In this document: one piece after another, positions 27,030 to 36,766 of the stretch
Numbering within the stretch: position 1 is the stretch's first letter
Layout: each line of letters begins with the position of its first letter
NCBI GenBank assembly: GCA_024277705.1
Contig: JAJRUQ010000179.1
Coordinates: forward strand, 1 to 46,898
From: Gammaproteobacteria bacterium
GTDB taxonomy: Bacteria > Pseudomonadota > Gammaproteobacteria > SZUA-229
Length of the DNA: 46,898 bases
Direction: 5' to 3'
Notes under the pieces: model-generated
What the model was told of the DNA's origin: nothing
What the model saw: the letters and a program-made list of their open reading frames with translations, nothing else
The model's database searches: none
Position numbers and translations under genes: made by a program

Positions 27030-27656
27030 TTATGTCTGCATCAGCCATTCATCAAGTTTACTCACCAGTTCATCCAGTCCGGTTTTTTTCAAGGCAGAAA
27101 AAGTCTGCACACTGACATCAATGCCTTCTTCTTTAAGCAGTTTGCGGGTTTTTAACAGGCTGTTTTGCTGTGCACCGCGTTTAATTTTGTCCGCTTTGGT
27201 TAATAAGACATGCGCCGGCAGTTGATAATGCTGACACCATTCCAGCATCTGCCAGTCATAATCATTCAGCGGGTGGCGGATATCCATGATGACAATCAGG
27301 CCGTTTAGTGCGGTTTGCTCGCTCAGGTACTGTGTCATCAGTTTTTCCCATTCTTTTTTAATGGCCACCGGCACTTTGGCAAAACCATAACCGGGAAGGT
27401 CGACCAGGCGTCGTTCCTGGTCCAGTTCAAAAAAGTTTACCAGGCGGGTTCTGCCGGGTGTTTTACTGGTGCGGGCAAGGCCTTTGTTATCGCATAAGGT
27501 GTTAAGTGCGCTGGATTTTCCTGCATTGGAGCGCCCGGCAAAGGCTACTTCACTGCCATGTTGCGGAAACTGTTTTGCATTGCCGGCGCTCAGTAGAAAA
27601 GTGGCCTGCCGGTAATGGCGGTTATCGGCTTTTGGTTTATTCACATGATTATTCAT
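27030..27656 (-). CDS. engB: Ribosome biogenesis GTPase EngB (YsxC/YihA)
   Basis: A 208-residue TRAFAC GTPase needed for assembly of the large ribosomal subunit. G1 is GRSNAGKSS, the switch region TSKTPGRTRLVNFFEL, G3 DLPGYGFAKV, G4 TKADKIKRG and G5 TFSALKK. The N-terminal extension FLLSAGNAKQFPQHGSEVAF is normal for the family. It faces polA and the sRNA candidate and is divergent from cytochrome c4, as in Pseudomonas and several other gammaproteobacteria. Confidence 0.96.
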   Translation of the reverse strand: MNNHVNKPKADNRHYRQATFLLSAGNAKQFPQHGSEVAFAGRSNAGKSSALNTLCDNKGLARTSKTPGRTRLVNFFELDQERRLVDLPGYGFAKVPVAIKKEWEKLMTQYLSEQTALNGLIVIMDIRHPLNDYDWQMLEWCQHYQLPAHVLLTKADKIKRGAQQNSLLKTRKLLKEEGIDVSVQTFSALKKTGLDELVSKLDEWLMQT

Positions 27657-27856
27657 TGGCAGGCATTATGCACGTTCAATGTTTAATAATAAACTCCCTT
27701 GTGTTCATGTGCCGGCGGGAGCGGGCAGAAGTTAAAAGCATTTAATATCTGAGCGTAAGTGTCTCACGGAGAAGTCAGTCTCTGTCGTAAATGCCGGGAT
27801 ATTACAGAGTTTAAAATGACAGCCACCGGTTTTGCATACTTTAGCAAAGATTAATA

Positions 27857-27885
27857 TTGATGAAATACCTGTTTTAGTGTAGAAT
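27857..27885 (+). promoter_or_regulatory. Putative sigma70 promoter of cytochrome c4
   Basis: TTGATG at 27857-27862 and TAGAAT at 27880-27885 are 17 bases apart. A start near 27892 would give a leader of about 45 bases ahead of ATG 27936, with ggag at 27923-27926 as ribosome site. Confidence 0.6.
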
Positions 27886-27935
27886 TTCGCCACTTTTTGT
27901 GCCCGTGTAGGGCTTGTCTGTTTGGAGTTCAAACA

Positions 27936-28559
27936 ATGAAAAAAATGATTCTAGCTGGTCTGTTATCTGTGTTCGCAGTTTCCAATGTGATGTTGACAGG
28001 GTCGGCCATCGCCGGTGATGCTGCTGCCGGTAAGACGAAATCAGCCGCATGTGGTGGTTGTCATGGGGTTGATGGCAATAGCCCTATCCCGGTGTATCCG
28101 AAGCTTGCTGGTCAGAATGAAGCTTATATTGTGAAACAGGTAAAAGATTTTAAAGCCAATACAACACGTCAGAATGCTATTATGATGGGTAGGGTTGCGG
28201 CTTTATCCGAGGCGGATGCGGCCGATATCGGTGCTTATTTTCAGTCGCAAAGCGTAAGCTCTGCGCCGGCATTTGATGCAGGTAAAGCGGCGGCCGGTCG
28301 TGAAATCTATAAGGGTGGCAATTTACAGGCAGGTGTTCCTGCGTGTCAGGCCTGTCATGGCCCTGGTGGTGCCGGTACTGCCGGTATTGGTTACCCGATG
28401 CTGGGTGGTCAGTATGTTGATTATACGCTGGCACAGTTAAAAGCTTTTAAAGATGGCAGTCGCAGTAATGATGATAAGAGTCTGATGCGTTCAATCGTTG
28501 AAAAAATGACTGATGATGAAATGGTCGCTGTTGCAAACTACATTGCCAGTTTGAAGTAG
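27936..28559 (+). CDS. Dihaem cytochrome c4
   Basis: A 207-residue periplasmic protein made of two similar class I cytochrome c halves. The signal peptide MKKMILAGLLSVFAVSNVML ends before AGDAAAGK. Haem sites are C39GGCH43 and C137QACH141, each with a downstream methionine (NAIMMGRVAALSEAD and DKSLMRSIVEKMTDDEM). Cytochrome c4 carries electrons from the bc1 complex to terminal oxidases. ATG 27936 is chosen for the signal peptide and the ggag site. It directly precedes the ccm operon whose products attach its haems. Confidence 0.93.
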   Translation: MKKMILAGLLSVFAVSNVMLTGSAIAGDAAAGKTKSAACGGCHGVDGNSPIPVYPKLAGQNEAYIVKQVKDFKANTTRQNAIMMGRVAALSEADAADIGAYFQSQSVSSAPAFDAGKAAAGREIYKGGNLQAGVPACQACHGPGGAGTAGIGYPMLGGQYVDYTLAQLKAFKDGSRSNDDKSLMRSIVEKMTDDEMVAVANYIASLK

Positions 28560-28603
28560 TTTTTTATAACCTTATACAGGGTATATCAGACAGGGGTTTA
28601 AAG

Positions 28604-28629
28604 AGGATGGCGATAGCCATCCTTTTTTT
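28604..28629 (+). terminator. Rho-independent terminator after cytochrome c4
   Basis: Stem aggatggc/gccatcct with loop gata, followed by a run of T. It separates cytochrome c4 from the ccm operon, which then needs its own promoter in the following 100 bases. Confidence 0.85.
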
Positions 28630-28729
28630 CGTAAGTATTCGTATCGCTTTAGTTAAAATGGCATACTGTGCATCAAAAAATTGATAGTAATGATTATTAT
28701 GTTTAATTTCTGTTATTTTGAAACCCGTT

Positions 28730-29374
28730 ATGTTTGAAGCTAAGGCACTGGAATGTGTTCGTGATGACCGCTTATTGTTCAGTGATCTGAGTTTTACTCT
28801 GGGTCAGGCTGAAGTGCTGCAAATAGAAGGTTCAAATGGCAGCGGCAAGACCAGTCTGTTACGCATCATCTGTGGTTTGCGCCTGCCTGAGGCCGGTCAG
28901 ATTTTGTGGCAGGGTGAGTCGGTTATTACCAATCGGGAAGACTATTATGCCAATATGGTCTATATCGGTCATTTGCCCTGTGTTAAAGCGGAATTGAATG
29001 TTATGGAAAATGTGCGTGCCCTGCTGGATACGCGCTCACTTTCGCTTGATAATGAGGAAATAGAAGCAGTACTGGCAAAAGTTGGTATTGCTACCTATGA
29101 AGACGTTGCCGCCAAGGCGCTGTCATCCGGTCAGCGACGCCGGATTCTGCTCGCTTTTGTATCACTGGCGCAGGCAGATATGTGGATACTTGATGAGCCA
29201 CTAACAGCGCTGGATGTTGACGGTGTGGCATTGATGGAATCAATGATTCTGGCGCATAAAGCCGCCGGTGGCAGTGTTATTTTCACCACGCATCACGGCA
29301 TGCAGCTGGACTGTGAAATGCGTTCGATACAACTGGGGCATGCTGCCCGGCAACAGGTTGAGGTGATGGCATAA
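28730..29374 (+). CDS. ccmA: Haem exporter ATPase CcmA
   Basis: A 214-residue ABC ATPase, first gene of the System I cytochrome c maturation operon. Walker A is GSNGSGKTSLLR, the signature LSSGQRRRILLA, Walker B ADMWILDEPLTALD and the switch histidine TTHHG. With CcmB it powers release of holo-CcmE from the CcmCD haem-handling complex. ATG 28730 gives MFEAKALECVRDDRLLFSDL, matching the E. coli start; TTG 28718 is an alternative. Five bases separate it from ccmB. Confidence 0.95.
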   Translation: MFEAKALECVRDDRLLFSDLSFTLGQAEVLQIEGSNGSGKTSLLRIICGLRLPEAGQILWQGESVITNREDYYANMVYIGHLPCVKAELNVMENVRALLDTRSLSLDNEEIEAVLAKVGIATYEDVAAKALSSGQRRRILLAFVSLAQADMWILDEPLTALDVDGVALMESMILAHKAAGGSVIFTTHHGMQLDCEMRSIQLGHAARQQVEVMA

Positions 29375-29378
29375 TCTC

Positions 29379-30050
29379 ATGTTAAAAGCCTATTATCACC
29401 TGTTGTATCGAGACCTTCGTCTTGCCTTGCGTAACCGGCATGAGCTGGCGAATCCGCTGATATTTTTTGTCCTGGTGGTGACCCTGTTTCCACTGGCGGT
29501 GACGCCGACCACGGAATCCTTGCGGGCCATGGCGCCCGGGGTTATCTGGGTTTCCGCATTGCTGGCGGTGTTGTTATCCCTGGACCGCCTGTTCAAACAG
29601 GATTATGAAGATGGTTCGCTTGATCAATTGATGTTAAGCCCTAACCCACTGGTGATACTGGTGTTTGCCAAAGTGACAGCGCACTGGTTATTGACCGGTT
29701 TGCCGCTGGTAATTATTGCGCCTCTGCTTGGTCTGTTTATGGCTCTGCCGGCAGAATCGGTTACTGTGCTGGTTTATAGTTTGTTGCTGGGCACACCGGT
29801 TTTAAGTTTAATTGGTGCAATCGGTGTATCTTTGACCGTTGCAGTGAACCGAGGCGGTGTTTTGTTGTCTCTGATCATTCTGCCACTTTATATACCCATT
29901 TTAATTTTTGGTGCAAATGCGGTAGATGTTGCGATGGATGGCTTACCTGTTAAAGGTCAATTAATGTTTTTAGCGGCTGTGTTAGCATTAGCGCTTTCGC
30001 TGGCCCCGTTGGCGACAGCCGTGGCGCTACGTATTACAGCATCACGGTAA
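29379..30050 (+). CDS. ccmB: Haem exporter permease CcmB
   Basis: A 223-residue protein with six hydrophobic helices, the membrane partner of CcmA. Typical stretches are RDLRLALRNRHELANPLIFF, FPLAVTPTTESLRAMAPGVI and DYEDGSLDQLMLSPNPLVIL. Length equals the family norm of about 220. It is in the tightly packed ccm operon. Confidence 0.95.
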   Translation: MLKAYYHLLYRDLRLALRNRHELANPLIFFVLVVTLFPLAVTPTTESLRAMAPGVIWVSALLAVLLSLDRLFKQDYEDGSLDQLMLSPNPLVILVFAKVTAHWLLTGLPLVIIAPLLGLFMALPAESVTVLVYSLLLGTPVLSLIGAIGVSLTVAVNRGGVLLSLIILPLYIPILIFGANAVDVAMDGLPVKGQLMFLAAVLALALSLAPLATAVALRITASR

Positions 30051-30092
30051 ACCAAGGGCCGTGCACTAAAGTAACTGAACAAGACTGAGATT

Positions 30093-30830
30093 ATGTGGAA
30101 CTGGATACAACGATTTTCTTCACCTAAATACTTTTACAGTATGTCTGCGGTATTGATACCGTGGTTCGCCATAAGTGCATTGCTTATTGGTGTCTACGCG
30201 CTTTATCTGGGCCTGTTTGTTGCGCCTACCGATTATCAGCAGGGTGAAAGCTATCGAATTATCTTTGTTCATGTGCCAGCCGCCTGGATGTCTCTGTTTA
30301 TTTATATGGTGATGGCTATCTCATCTGGTATTGGTAATATCTGGCAGATTCGTCTGGCCGATATGGTGGCCTCAGCGAGTGCACCCATCGGTGCTTCTTT
30401 TGCGTTTCTGGCGCTGGTCACCGGTTCTTTGTGGGGCAAGCCTATGTGGGGCGCTTACTGGGTATGGGATGCGCGTTTAACTTCTGAATTAATACTGTTA
30501 TTTTTGTATCTGGGCTATATGGCGCTGCAGTCAGCCATTGAAGATCAGCGCAGTGCTGACAAAGCCAGTGGCCTGCTGGCCATTGTGGGGGTAGTGAACA
30601 TTCCGATTATTCACTATTCTGTTGAGTGGTGGAATACCCTGCATCAGGGGGCGACGGTTGCCAAATTTGACAAGCCTTCCATGCATATTGATATGTTGAT
30701 TCCATTGCTGCTGATGGCGCTGGCATTTAAATTGTTTTATGCCGCAGTGGTGTTGATACGCGCACGCAACGAAGCATTGTATCGTGATCGTAATCGCCGC
30801 TGGGTTAGAGAGTTAATTGAAGAGCTGTAA
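30093..30830 (+). CDS. ccmC: Haem-handling protein CcmC
   Basis: A 245-residue inner-membrane protein with six helices and the tryptophan-rich WWD motif WGAYWVWDARLTSELILL on the periplasmic side, flanked by the axial histidines in IIFVHVPAAWMS and SVEWWNTLHQG. CcmC loads haem covalently onto CcmE. Length is the same as E. coli CcmC (245). Confidence 0.96.
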   Translation: MWNWIQRFSSPKYFYSMSAVLIPWFAISALLIGVYALYLGLFVAPTDYQQGESYRIIFVHVPAAWMSLFIYMVMAISSGIGNIWQIRLADMVASASAPIGASFAFLALVTGSLWGKPMWGAYWVWDARLTSELILLFLYLGYMALQSAIEDQRSADKASGLLAIVGVVNIPIIHYSVEWWNTLHQGATVAKFDKPSMHIDMLIPLLLMALAFKLFYAAVVLIRARNEALYRDRNRRWVRELIEEL

Positions 30831-30867
30831 TTGAATAGCTGTAAGGCACAACTGAGATTATAAAATT

Positions 30868-31050
30868 ATGAACTGGTCAGAATTTTTTCACATGGGGGGC
30901 TATGCTTTTTTTGTCTGGACCTCCTATGCGCTGACATTGCTTGTTATTGTCGCAAATATTATATCGCCGGTAATGCAGCGTAAGAAAATTATTAAACGGA
31001 TTAAACGGGCCATTAAACGTGAAAAACTGCAACAGGCTGCGAATGGCTAA
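30868..31050 (+). CDS. ccmD: Haem exporter small protein CcmD
   Basis: A 60-residue protein with one membrane helix (YAFFVWTSYALTLLVIVANI) and a strongly basic tail (RKKIIKRIKRAIKREKLQ) that stays in the cytoplasm. CcmD helps release holo-CcmE from CcmC. The start FHMGGYAFFVW is the family signature, and the gene sits between ccmC and ccmE. Confidence 0.93.
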   Translation: MNWSEFFHMGGYAFFVWTSYALTLLVIVANIISPVMQRKKIIKRIKRAIKREKLQQAANG

Positions 31051-31090
31051 TGGGTCATTGCAGATCAACAGAAGTTAAGTGTGGAAAGTT

Positions 31091-31561
31091 ATGAATAAAA
31101 GAAGTCGTCGAAAAGTACTGATTATGGCCGTGGTCTTCGGGGTTGCTATTGCAACTGTGCTGGGCTTGACTGCCTTTGAGGAAAACCTGCTGTATTTTTA
31201 TAGCCCAACACAGGTGAAAGCGGGTGAAGCGCCACAAACACATTCATTTCGTGTCGGTGGCCTGGTTGTTGCCGGTAGCGTAAACCGTAAACCGGACAGT
31301 CTGACGATTCAGTTTGATGTTACCGACAACACCGAAAGCATGACCATTGAATACACCGGAATATTACCGGATCTGTTCCGTGAGGGGCAGGGTATTGTGG
31401 CCATGGGTAAATTGCAGGCCAACGGTAAATTTGTTGCTCAGGAAGTACTGGCAAAACACGATGAAAATTATATGCCGCCAGAAGTTGCTGCGGCATTAGC
31501 TGCTTCAGAAAAAACGGAAGAAGAAAAAGTAAATTACACACATCAAACCGTACAGAATTAA
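31091..31561 (+). CDS. ccmE: Cytochrome c-type biogenesis haem chaperone CcmE
   Basis: A 156-residue periplasmic haem chaperone with one N-terminal anchor (KVLIMAVVFGVAIATVLGLT) and an OB-fold domain. The haem-binding motif is KHDENYMPPE with His123 as the covalent site and the tyrosine ligand four residues later. ATG 31091 (MNKRSRRKVLIM) is preferred to GTG 31079. The C-terminal tail is acidic and disordered (KTEEEKVN). Confidence 0.96.
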   Translation: MNKRSRRKVLIMAVVFGVAIATVLGLTAFEENLLYFYSPTQVKAGEAPQTHSFRVGGLVVAGSVNRKPDSLTIQFDVTDNTESMTIEYTGILPDLFREGQGIVAMGKLQANGKFVAQEVLAKHDENYMPPEVAAALAASEKTEEEKVNYTHQTVQN

Positions 31562-31645
31562 TCGGCGTATTGTTGCCGCTTTTCCGGCAGATAATGACCG
31601 ATACCTGTTTATATTATCAACAACTTAAATCAGTGATAACTGCTT

Positions 31646-33598
31646 ATGATTCCTGAACTTGGACATTTTGCCCTGATCATCGCTTTTGCAATTTCTATTG
31701 TACAAAGTATTGTACCGTTAATCGGTGCGGCAAGAAATGATGCCGCGCTCATTGCCATGGCACGACCGGCAGCGCTCACCCAGCTGTTTTTTGTCGGGCT
31801 GGCCTATGCTGCACTTACACAGGCATTCATCGTACACGACTTTTCGGTATTGTATGTTTCGCAGCACTCAAATCTAGTACAGCCACTGATGTATCGTATC
31901 TCGGGCGTCTGGGGTTCGCATGAAGGCTCCTTATTGTTGTGGACGCTGATCCTTTCTCTGTGGACGATTGCGGTGGCAGTATACAGCCGTAACCTGCCAG
32001 AAATTCTGATGGCACGGGTACTGGCGGTAATGGCAATGATCAGCACAGGCTTTCTGGCCTTTATGCTGTTTACCTCTAATCCGTTTGAGCGGATTTTTCC
32101 GGTGCCTGCGGATGGTAATGAATTAAATCCGTTATTGCAGGATCCGGGGCTGGCAATACATCCGCCCATGTTGTACATGGGTTATGTCGGTTTTTCTGTA
32201 GCTTTTGCTTTTGCGGTAGCCGCTTTGTTAGGCGGAAAACTGGATGCTACCTGGGCTCGTTGGTCGCGTCCATGGACAACCGTTGCCTGGAGTTTTTTAA
32301 CCATTGGTATCGCTCTTGGTAGCTGGTGGGCTTATAACGAACTTGGCTGGGGTGGCTGGTGGTTCTGGGATCCGGTGGAAAATGCTTCCTTTATGCCATG
32401 GCTGGTTGGTACAGCGCTGATTCATTCACTGGCCAGTACTGAGAAACGCGGTGTTTTTAAAAGCTGGACGGTGTTACTGGCAATTCTGGCTTTTTCATTA
32501 AGTTTGTTAGGTACCTTTATTGTACGTTCCGGGGTACTGGTATCGGTACATGCTTTTGCGACTGATCCGGCGCGGGGTGTTTTTATTCTGGCCTTCCTGG
32601 TAGTGGTGGTTGGCGGGTCGCTGGCTCTGTATACGTGGCGCTCTGCAACCGTAGTCAGCTACGGACGATTTAAGTGGTTTTCGCGTGAGTCCGCATTATT
32701 GTTGAATAATATTATTTTTCTTACGGCAGCGGCAGCGGTATTGGTAGGCACCATGTATCCGCTGGTGGTTGATGCTTTTGGTGTCGGTAAAATATCGGTG
32801 GGGCGACCTTATTTCGATACCATGTTTGCGCTGATATCAATTCCTCTGTTGTTGTTACTGGGCTTCGGTCCGGTCATTCGCTGGAAAGGCGACAACTGGT
32901 CGCGCATCGCAAAGATTTATAGCGTTATTTTTGTAATGTCGCTGGTACTTGGCCTGTTGCTACCCTTTATTTTCGAGTAGCAGCTGAATATTGTGACCGG
33001 CCTGGGTCTGGCCGGGGCGTTGTGGGTGGCACTGACGACATTGATGAGTTTGTTCTCACGGCTGGCTAAAAGCCGACAGTTGCCATTGGCATACAGCGGC
33101 ATGATTCTGGCACATCTCGGGGTTGCAGTGTTTGTTGCGGGCGTTACCGTAACCATGAGTTACAGTGAAGAAAAAGATCTGCGAATGGTGCCGGGTAACA
33201 GTTATAACATTGCCGGAAATGAATTTCATTTTATTGGTATGCGCAAAGTGCAGGGTGCTAACTATATAGCGGATGAAGCGCTTATTGAGATCTGGCGTGA
33301 TAATGAAAAAATCGGTGAGCTGTTGCCACAAAAAAGAACTTATAGCGGCAAAAGTAATCCGATGACGGATGCCTCGATCGACAAAACCCTGTTCCGCGAT
33401 TTATATGCCGCTCTAGGTGAAGAGCTGGAAGGTGGTGCCTGGAGTATGCGGGTATATTACAAACCGTTAATTCGCTGGATTTGGCTGGGTTGTATTCTGA
33501 TGACTATTGGCGGCGTACTGGCCATCAGTGACCGCCGGTATCGGCAGACGGTTAAAAGCAAAGCTGGTATTAGCGGTAGCGCGGCTGCCAGTGCGTAA
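31646..33598 (+). CDS. ccmF: Cytochrome c haem lyase CcmF, interrupted by in-frame amber codon
   Basis: Read as one frame this encodes 650 positions, the length of CcmF (E. coli 647). TAG at 32978-32980 (codon 445) divides it into a 444-residue N part and a C part that can restart at GTG 32993 (201 residues). The N part has the WWD motif WGGWWFWDPVENASFMPWL and most helices; the C part has the histidine of GMILAHLGVAVFVAGV, the periplasmic domain and last helix. The reading QLNIVTGLGLAGALW after the stop continues the family without gap, so a single base change such as CAG to TAG explains it. CcmF attaches haem to apocytochrome with CcmH/I. It may be made as two chains, be read through, or be an assembly error. 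Confidence 0.85.
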
Positions 33599-33646
33599 TA
33601 AATTAATTTTGATAGTTTCAGGACGTAACTTTGAATACAGGTTTTT

Positions 33647-34186
33647 ATGAAAAATAAACAACAGTCAGCATTACGACGGTTTATGCCACTGATTGCTTTT
33701 GGCATACTGGTCGCATTTTTGGCCATTGGCCTGACTTTGAACCCCCGGTTAATTCCGTCACCACTGATCGGCAAGCCTGCTCCTGTGTTTGAGTTGCCAT
33801 TGCTTAATCAGCAGGGCAGTTTTTCCAGTAAAGATTTTATTGGTCATGTCACACTGTTCAATGTCTGGGCCAGCTGGTGCTTTGCCTGCCGCCAGGAGCA
33901 TGAAGTGGTTAAGCGCTTAAGTCGCAGTGGTGTGCGGGTTATCGGTCTGAATTATAAAGATGAGCCTGCCGATGCAAAAAACTGGCTGGCAACGCTGGGT
34001 AACCCGTACCGGGCGATAGCAGTTGATTATGATGGTCGCGTTGCGATTGACTGGGGAGTTTATGGTGCACCGGAAACCTTTTTAATTGATCAGGATGGGA
34101 TTATTCGACACAAGGTTATCGGCCCGTTATCCGATCAGGAAAACTTCGATGATTTAATGGCAGCAATGAAGTTGCTCAAAAAATAA
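33647..34186 (+). CDS. ccmG: Thiol:disulfide interchange protein CcmG (DsbE)
   Basis: A 179-residue membrane-anchored thioredoxin. One N-terminal helix (FMPLIAFGILVAFLAIGLTL) is followed by the thioredoxin fold with active site WC78FAC81 in NVWASWCFACRQEH and the cis-proline in YGAPETFLID. It reduces the disulfide of apocytochrome CXXCH or CcmH before haem attachment. The conserved acidic-groove sequence GVYGAPE of the CcmG subgroup is present. Confidence 0.95.
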   Translation: MKNKQQSALRRFMPLIAFGILVAFLAIGLTLNPRLIPSPLIGKPAPVFELPLLNQQGSFSSKDFIGHVTLFNVWASWCFACRQEHEVVKRLSRSGVRVIGLNYKDEPADAKNWLATLGNPYRAIAVDYDGRVAIDWGVYGAPETFLIDQDGIIRHKVIGPLSDQENFDDLMAAMKLLKK

Positions 34187-34229
34187 CGAATATCGTTTGT
34201 CTTTAGATAACAGTAAAAAACATACTTCT

Positions 34230-34712
34230 ATGAAAAAAAATATTTTCTTCCTATTGCTGAGCGCGCTGCTGAGTTTTTCTCTGCAGCTTAGCGCAGCGCC
34301 GATTGAAACCTTCAAGTTTGATTCCCCGGAAACAGAAAAGATCTTTCACAAGTTAAGCGAAGAACTGCGTTGCCTGGTTTGTCAGAATCAGAATATTGCT
34401 GAATCCAATGCTTCACTGGCAAAAGACCTGCGCCTTGAAATTTATACCATGTTATCTGAGGGGAAATCGGAAGCAGAAATTGTTGATTTTATGGTGGCGC
34501 GTTATGGAGATTATGTGCTGTATCGACCACCATTTAAACCGATGACCTGGCTGTTATGGTTTGGCCCGATTATTGTCTTTATTTTTGGTCTGATATTTGT
34601 TGTCCGTTATATGAAATCACAGGCAGCAGAAGCTGAGCCGGAAGAGTTGACTGAAGCAGACGTAGCGCGAATCAAAAATCTGCACGCAGAACAGGGCGGT
34701 GCTGGTAAATGA
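34230..34712 (+). CDS. ccmH: Cytochrome c biogenesis thiol oxidoreductase CcmH
   Basis: A 160-residue periplasmic protein with a signal peptide (MKKNIFFLLLSALLSFSLQL), the redox motif LRC48LVC51QNQNIAESNA and a C-terminal anchor helix (WLLWFGPIIVFIFGLIFVVR). It holds reduced apocytochrome c for CcmF. The short CcmH type is paired with a separate CcmI, as seen here. ATG 34230 is chosen because the signal peptide begins there; the frame is open from TTG 34197. Confidence 0.95.
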   Translation: MKKNIFFLLLSALLSFSLQLSAAPIETFKFDSPETEKIFHKLSEELRCLVCQNQNIAESNASLAKDLRLEIYTMLSEGKSEAEIVDFMVARYGDYVLYRPPFKPMTWLLWFGPIIVFIFGLIFVVRYMKSQAAEAEPEELTEADVARIKNLHAEQGGAGK

Positions 34713-36031
34713 ATATTATGTTCTGGGTATTGACGATTTTAATGTGCCTGCTGGCGATTGCCGGGCTGGTCTATCCTTTATTAAAAATGCGTCAGGGTAC
34801 ATCATTGGCCTATAAGGAAAGTAATTTAAAAATTAATGATGACAAGATAAAGGAGCTGGACCTCGATCTGGAGGAAGGACGAATTGACCAGTTATATTAC
34901 AAAGCGGCCAGAGAAGAACTGGATCGTGAGCTGTTGCTCGATATTCCGGAGGAAAGCCTGGAAACAGCCGATCAGCATTATGCTTCAGCCACGAAGCGCC
35001 GCCCTGCACTGGCCTTGATGATTACCGTTTTTGTGCCAGCGGTAGCTTTATTGGTGTATTTGCAGCTGGGCATGCATGCAGCCAGTGATCCGTCTTTTGT
35101 TGCCAGTCAGCAGCAACAGCCGGAAAATCAGCAAATATCAATCGAAGAGATGGCAAGAGCACTTGAAGAGCGTATCAGAAAAAATGGCGGCAGTGTCAAA
35201 GAATGGACAATGCTGGGACGTTCACATAAATACCTGCAAGAATATGAGCAGGCTGCCAATGCCTTTGCTGTGGCCCTGGAACAGGATAAAAACAATGCGG
35301 AGTTGATGCTGGAGCAGGCGGAAATGCTGGCGTTGAACAACGAGCAGCGATTTACCCCGAAAGCGAGAATGCTGGCACTAAAAGCTTATGAGTTGCAGCC
35401 GTATAATCCTAATGCACTGTGGTTTGCCGGTGTTGCGGAATACCAGTTCGGACATTACCGTAATGCCATCGAGCATTTAACAACATTGCTGCCGCTGGTG
35501 ATTGATGATGAAACCGTGGTGAAATCGGTTGTCAGTTTTGTTTCCCAGTCACGCCAGCAGCTGGTGGATGCAGGTGAACAGATGCCGGAACTGGAAGAGA
35601 TGCTGGGCAGTAAAGTTATTGCTGCGAAAGCGTCACAGCAAACAGCACCGACACCAAAGCCGGCAGCAGCTGAGCCGGTATCCGGTAAGCGCCTGGAAGT
35701 GGCGGTATCGGTAAGTGATGCGGTGCGGGAAAAATTCGCTCCGGGTGATATCGTCTTTGTTTATGCAAAAGCAAAACAGGGGCCGCGTATGCCTCTTGCG
35801 GTACAGCGGATAACGGTGGCAGATTTGCCGGCAACCGTTGTGCTTGATGACTCCATGGCAATGGTTGAAGGTATGAGTATCAGCGCCTTTAGTCCTCTGG
35901 TGATATCAGCGCGGGTGTCAAAAAGCGGCTCTGCCATTGCGCAAAGCGGAGATTATATTGGTCAACTTGATGTTTCTGAAAACAGCATGGATGAAACCGT
36001 TAACATAAATATAGGCTCTCTGGTGCCATAG
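34709..36031 (+). CDS. ccmI: Cytochrome c biogenesis TPR protein CcmI
   Basis: A 440-residue protein with two membrane helices (MFWVLTILMCLLAIAGLVYP and LALMITVFVPAVALLVYLQL) around a short cytoplasmic loop, then periplasmic TPR repeats (VKEWTMLGRSHKYLQEYEQA, NAELMLEQAEMLALNNEQRF, NALWFAGVAEYQFGHYRNAI) and a beta-rich C-terminal domain (GDIVFVYAKAKQGPRMPLAV). CcmI binds the C-terminal helix of apocytochromes and hands them to CcmFH. The start overlaps the ccmH stop by four bases (atga). Confidence 0.93.
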   Translation: MNIMFWVLTILMCLLAIAGLVYPLLKMRQGTSLAYKESNLKINDDKIKELDLDLEEGRIDQLYYKAAREELDRELLLDIPEESLETADQHYASATKRRPALALMITVFVPAVALLVYLQLGMHAASDPSFVASQQQQPENQQISIEEMARALEERIRKNGGSVKEWTMLGRSHKYLQEYEQAANAFAVALEQDKNNAELMLEQAEMLALNNEQRFTPKARMLALKAYELQPYNPNALWFAGVAEYQFGHYRNAIEHLTTLLPLVIDDETVVKSVVSFVSQSRQQLVDAGEQMPELEEMLGSKVIAAKASQQTAPTPKPAAAEPVSGKRLEVAVSVSDAVREKFAPGDIVFVYAKAKQGPRMPLAVQRITVADLPATVVLDDSMAMVEGMSISAFSPLVISARVSKSGSAIAQSGDYIGQLDVSENSMDETVNINIGSLVP

Positions 36032-36105
36032 AAATACCGGTTTTGACCGGGCAGGTTGTTTTCAGTATAAAATAATATAATAATTAAAGAATCGTTGGAG
36101 GATTT

Positions 36106-36717
36106 ATGAAGAAGTTAGTGATTTTATTGATGTTGCTGGTTAATTCGCCGCTACTGTTTGCAGGCGGTTATGTTGACGGTAAAGACTATAAAACGGTTAC
36201 TCCGCAGGCCACGGAGACGGGTGATAAAATAGAGGTACTGGAGTTTTTCTGGTATGGCTGTCCGCACTGTTATAGTTTTGAGCCATATGTGCAGGCCTGG
36301 AAAAAAACCAAACCGGCGAATGTAGAATTTGTCCGTATTCCGGCAGTGTTCAGACCTGACTGGGAAATCCAGGCGCGCGCATATTATGCCTTGAGTAATA
36401 TGGGTGTCATAGAAAGCGTTCATGAAAAAATCTTCCGGGCTATTCACAAAGATAAAAAACGTTTAAACAAGATGGACGATATTGCCAGCTTTGTTGAAAA
36501 AAATGGTGTGGATCGGAAGAAATTTATGCAGGAAGTTAACTCGTTTGCTGTAGACGGTATGCTGCGCAAGGGAAAAAAGAAGCAGGCAGCCTATAAAATT
36601 CAGGGTGTTCCCACCGTTATTGTGAACGGAAAATACATGACCAGCGGTTCTATGTCAGGCTCATATGAGAATATGATCAAGATAATAAATTATCTGCTGG
36701 CAAAAGAATCAAAATAA
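36106..36717 (+). CDS. dsbA: Thiol:disulfide interchange protein DsbA
   Basis: A 203-residue periplasmic oxidase of the thioredoxin fold with helical insert. The signal peptide MKKLVILLMLLVNSPLLFAG is followed by the active site FFWYGC52PHC55YSFEP and cis-proline loop QGVPTVIVNGKYM. DsbA introduces disulfides into exported proteins. It follows ccmI by 74 bases with its own strong ribosome site (ttggaggattt), and placement beside ccm genes is common. Confidence 0.94.
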   Translation: MKKLVILLMLLVNSPLLFAGGYVDGKDYKTVTPQATETGDKIEVLEFFWYGCPHCYSFEPYVQAWKKTKPANVEFVRIPAVFRPDWEIQARAYYALSNMGVIESVHEKIFRAIHKDKKRLNKMDDIASFVEKNGVDRKKFMQEVNSFAVDGMLRKGKKKQAAYKIQGVPTVIVNGKYMTSGSMSGSYENMIKIINYLLAKESK

Positions 36718-36766
36718 GACTGAAATGCTGTCAGCCTTAATAATTAAAAATTATGTTTATTTTCAA

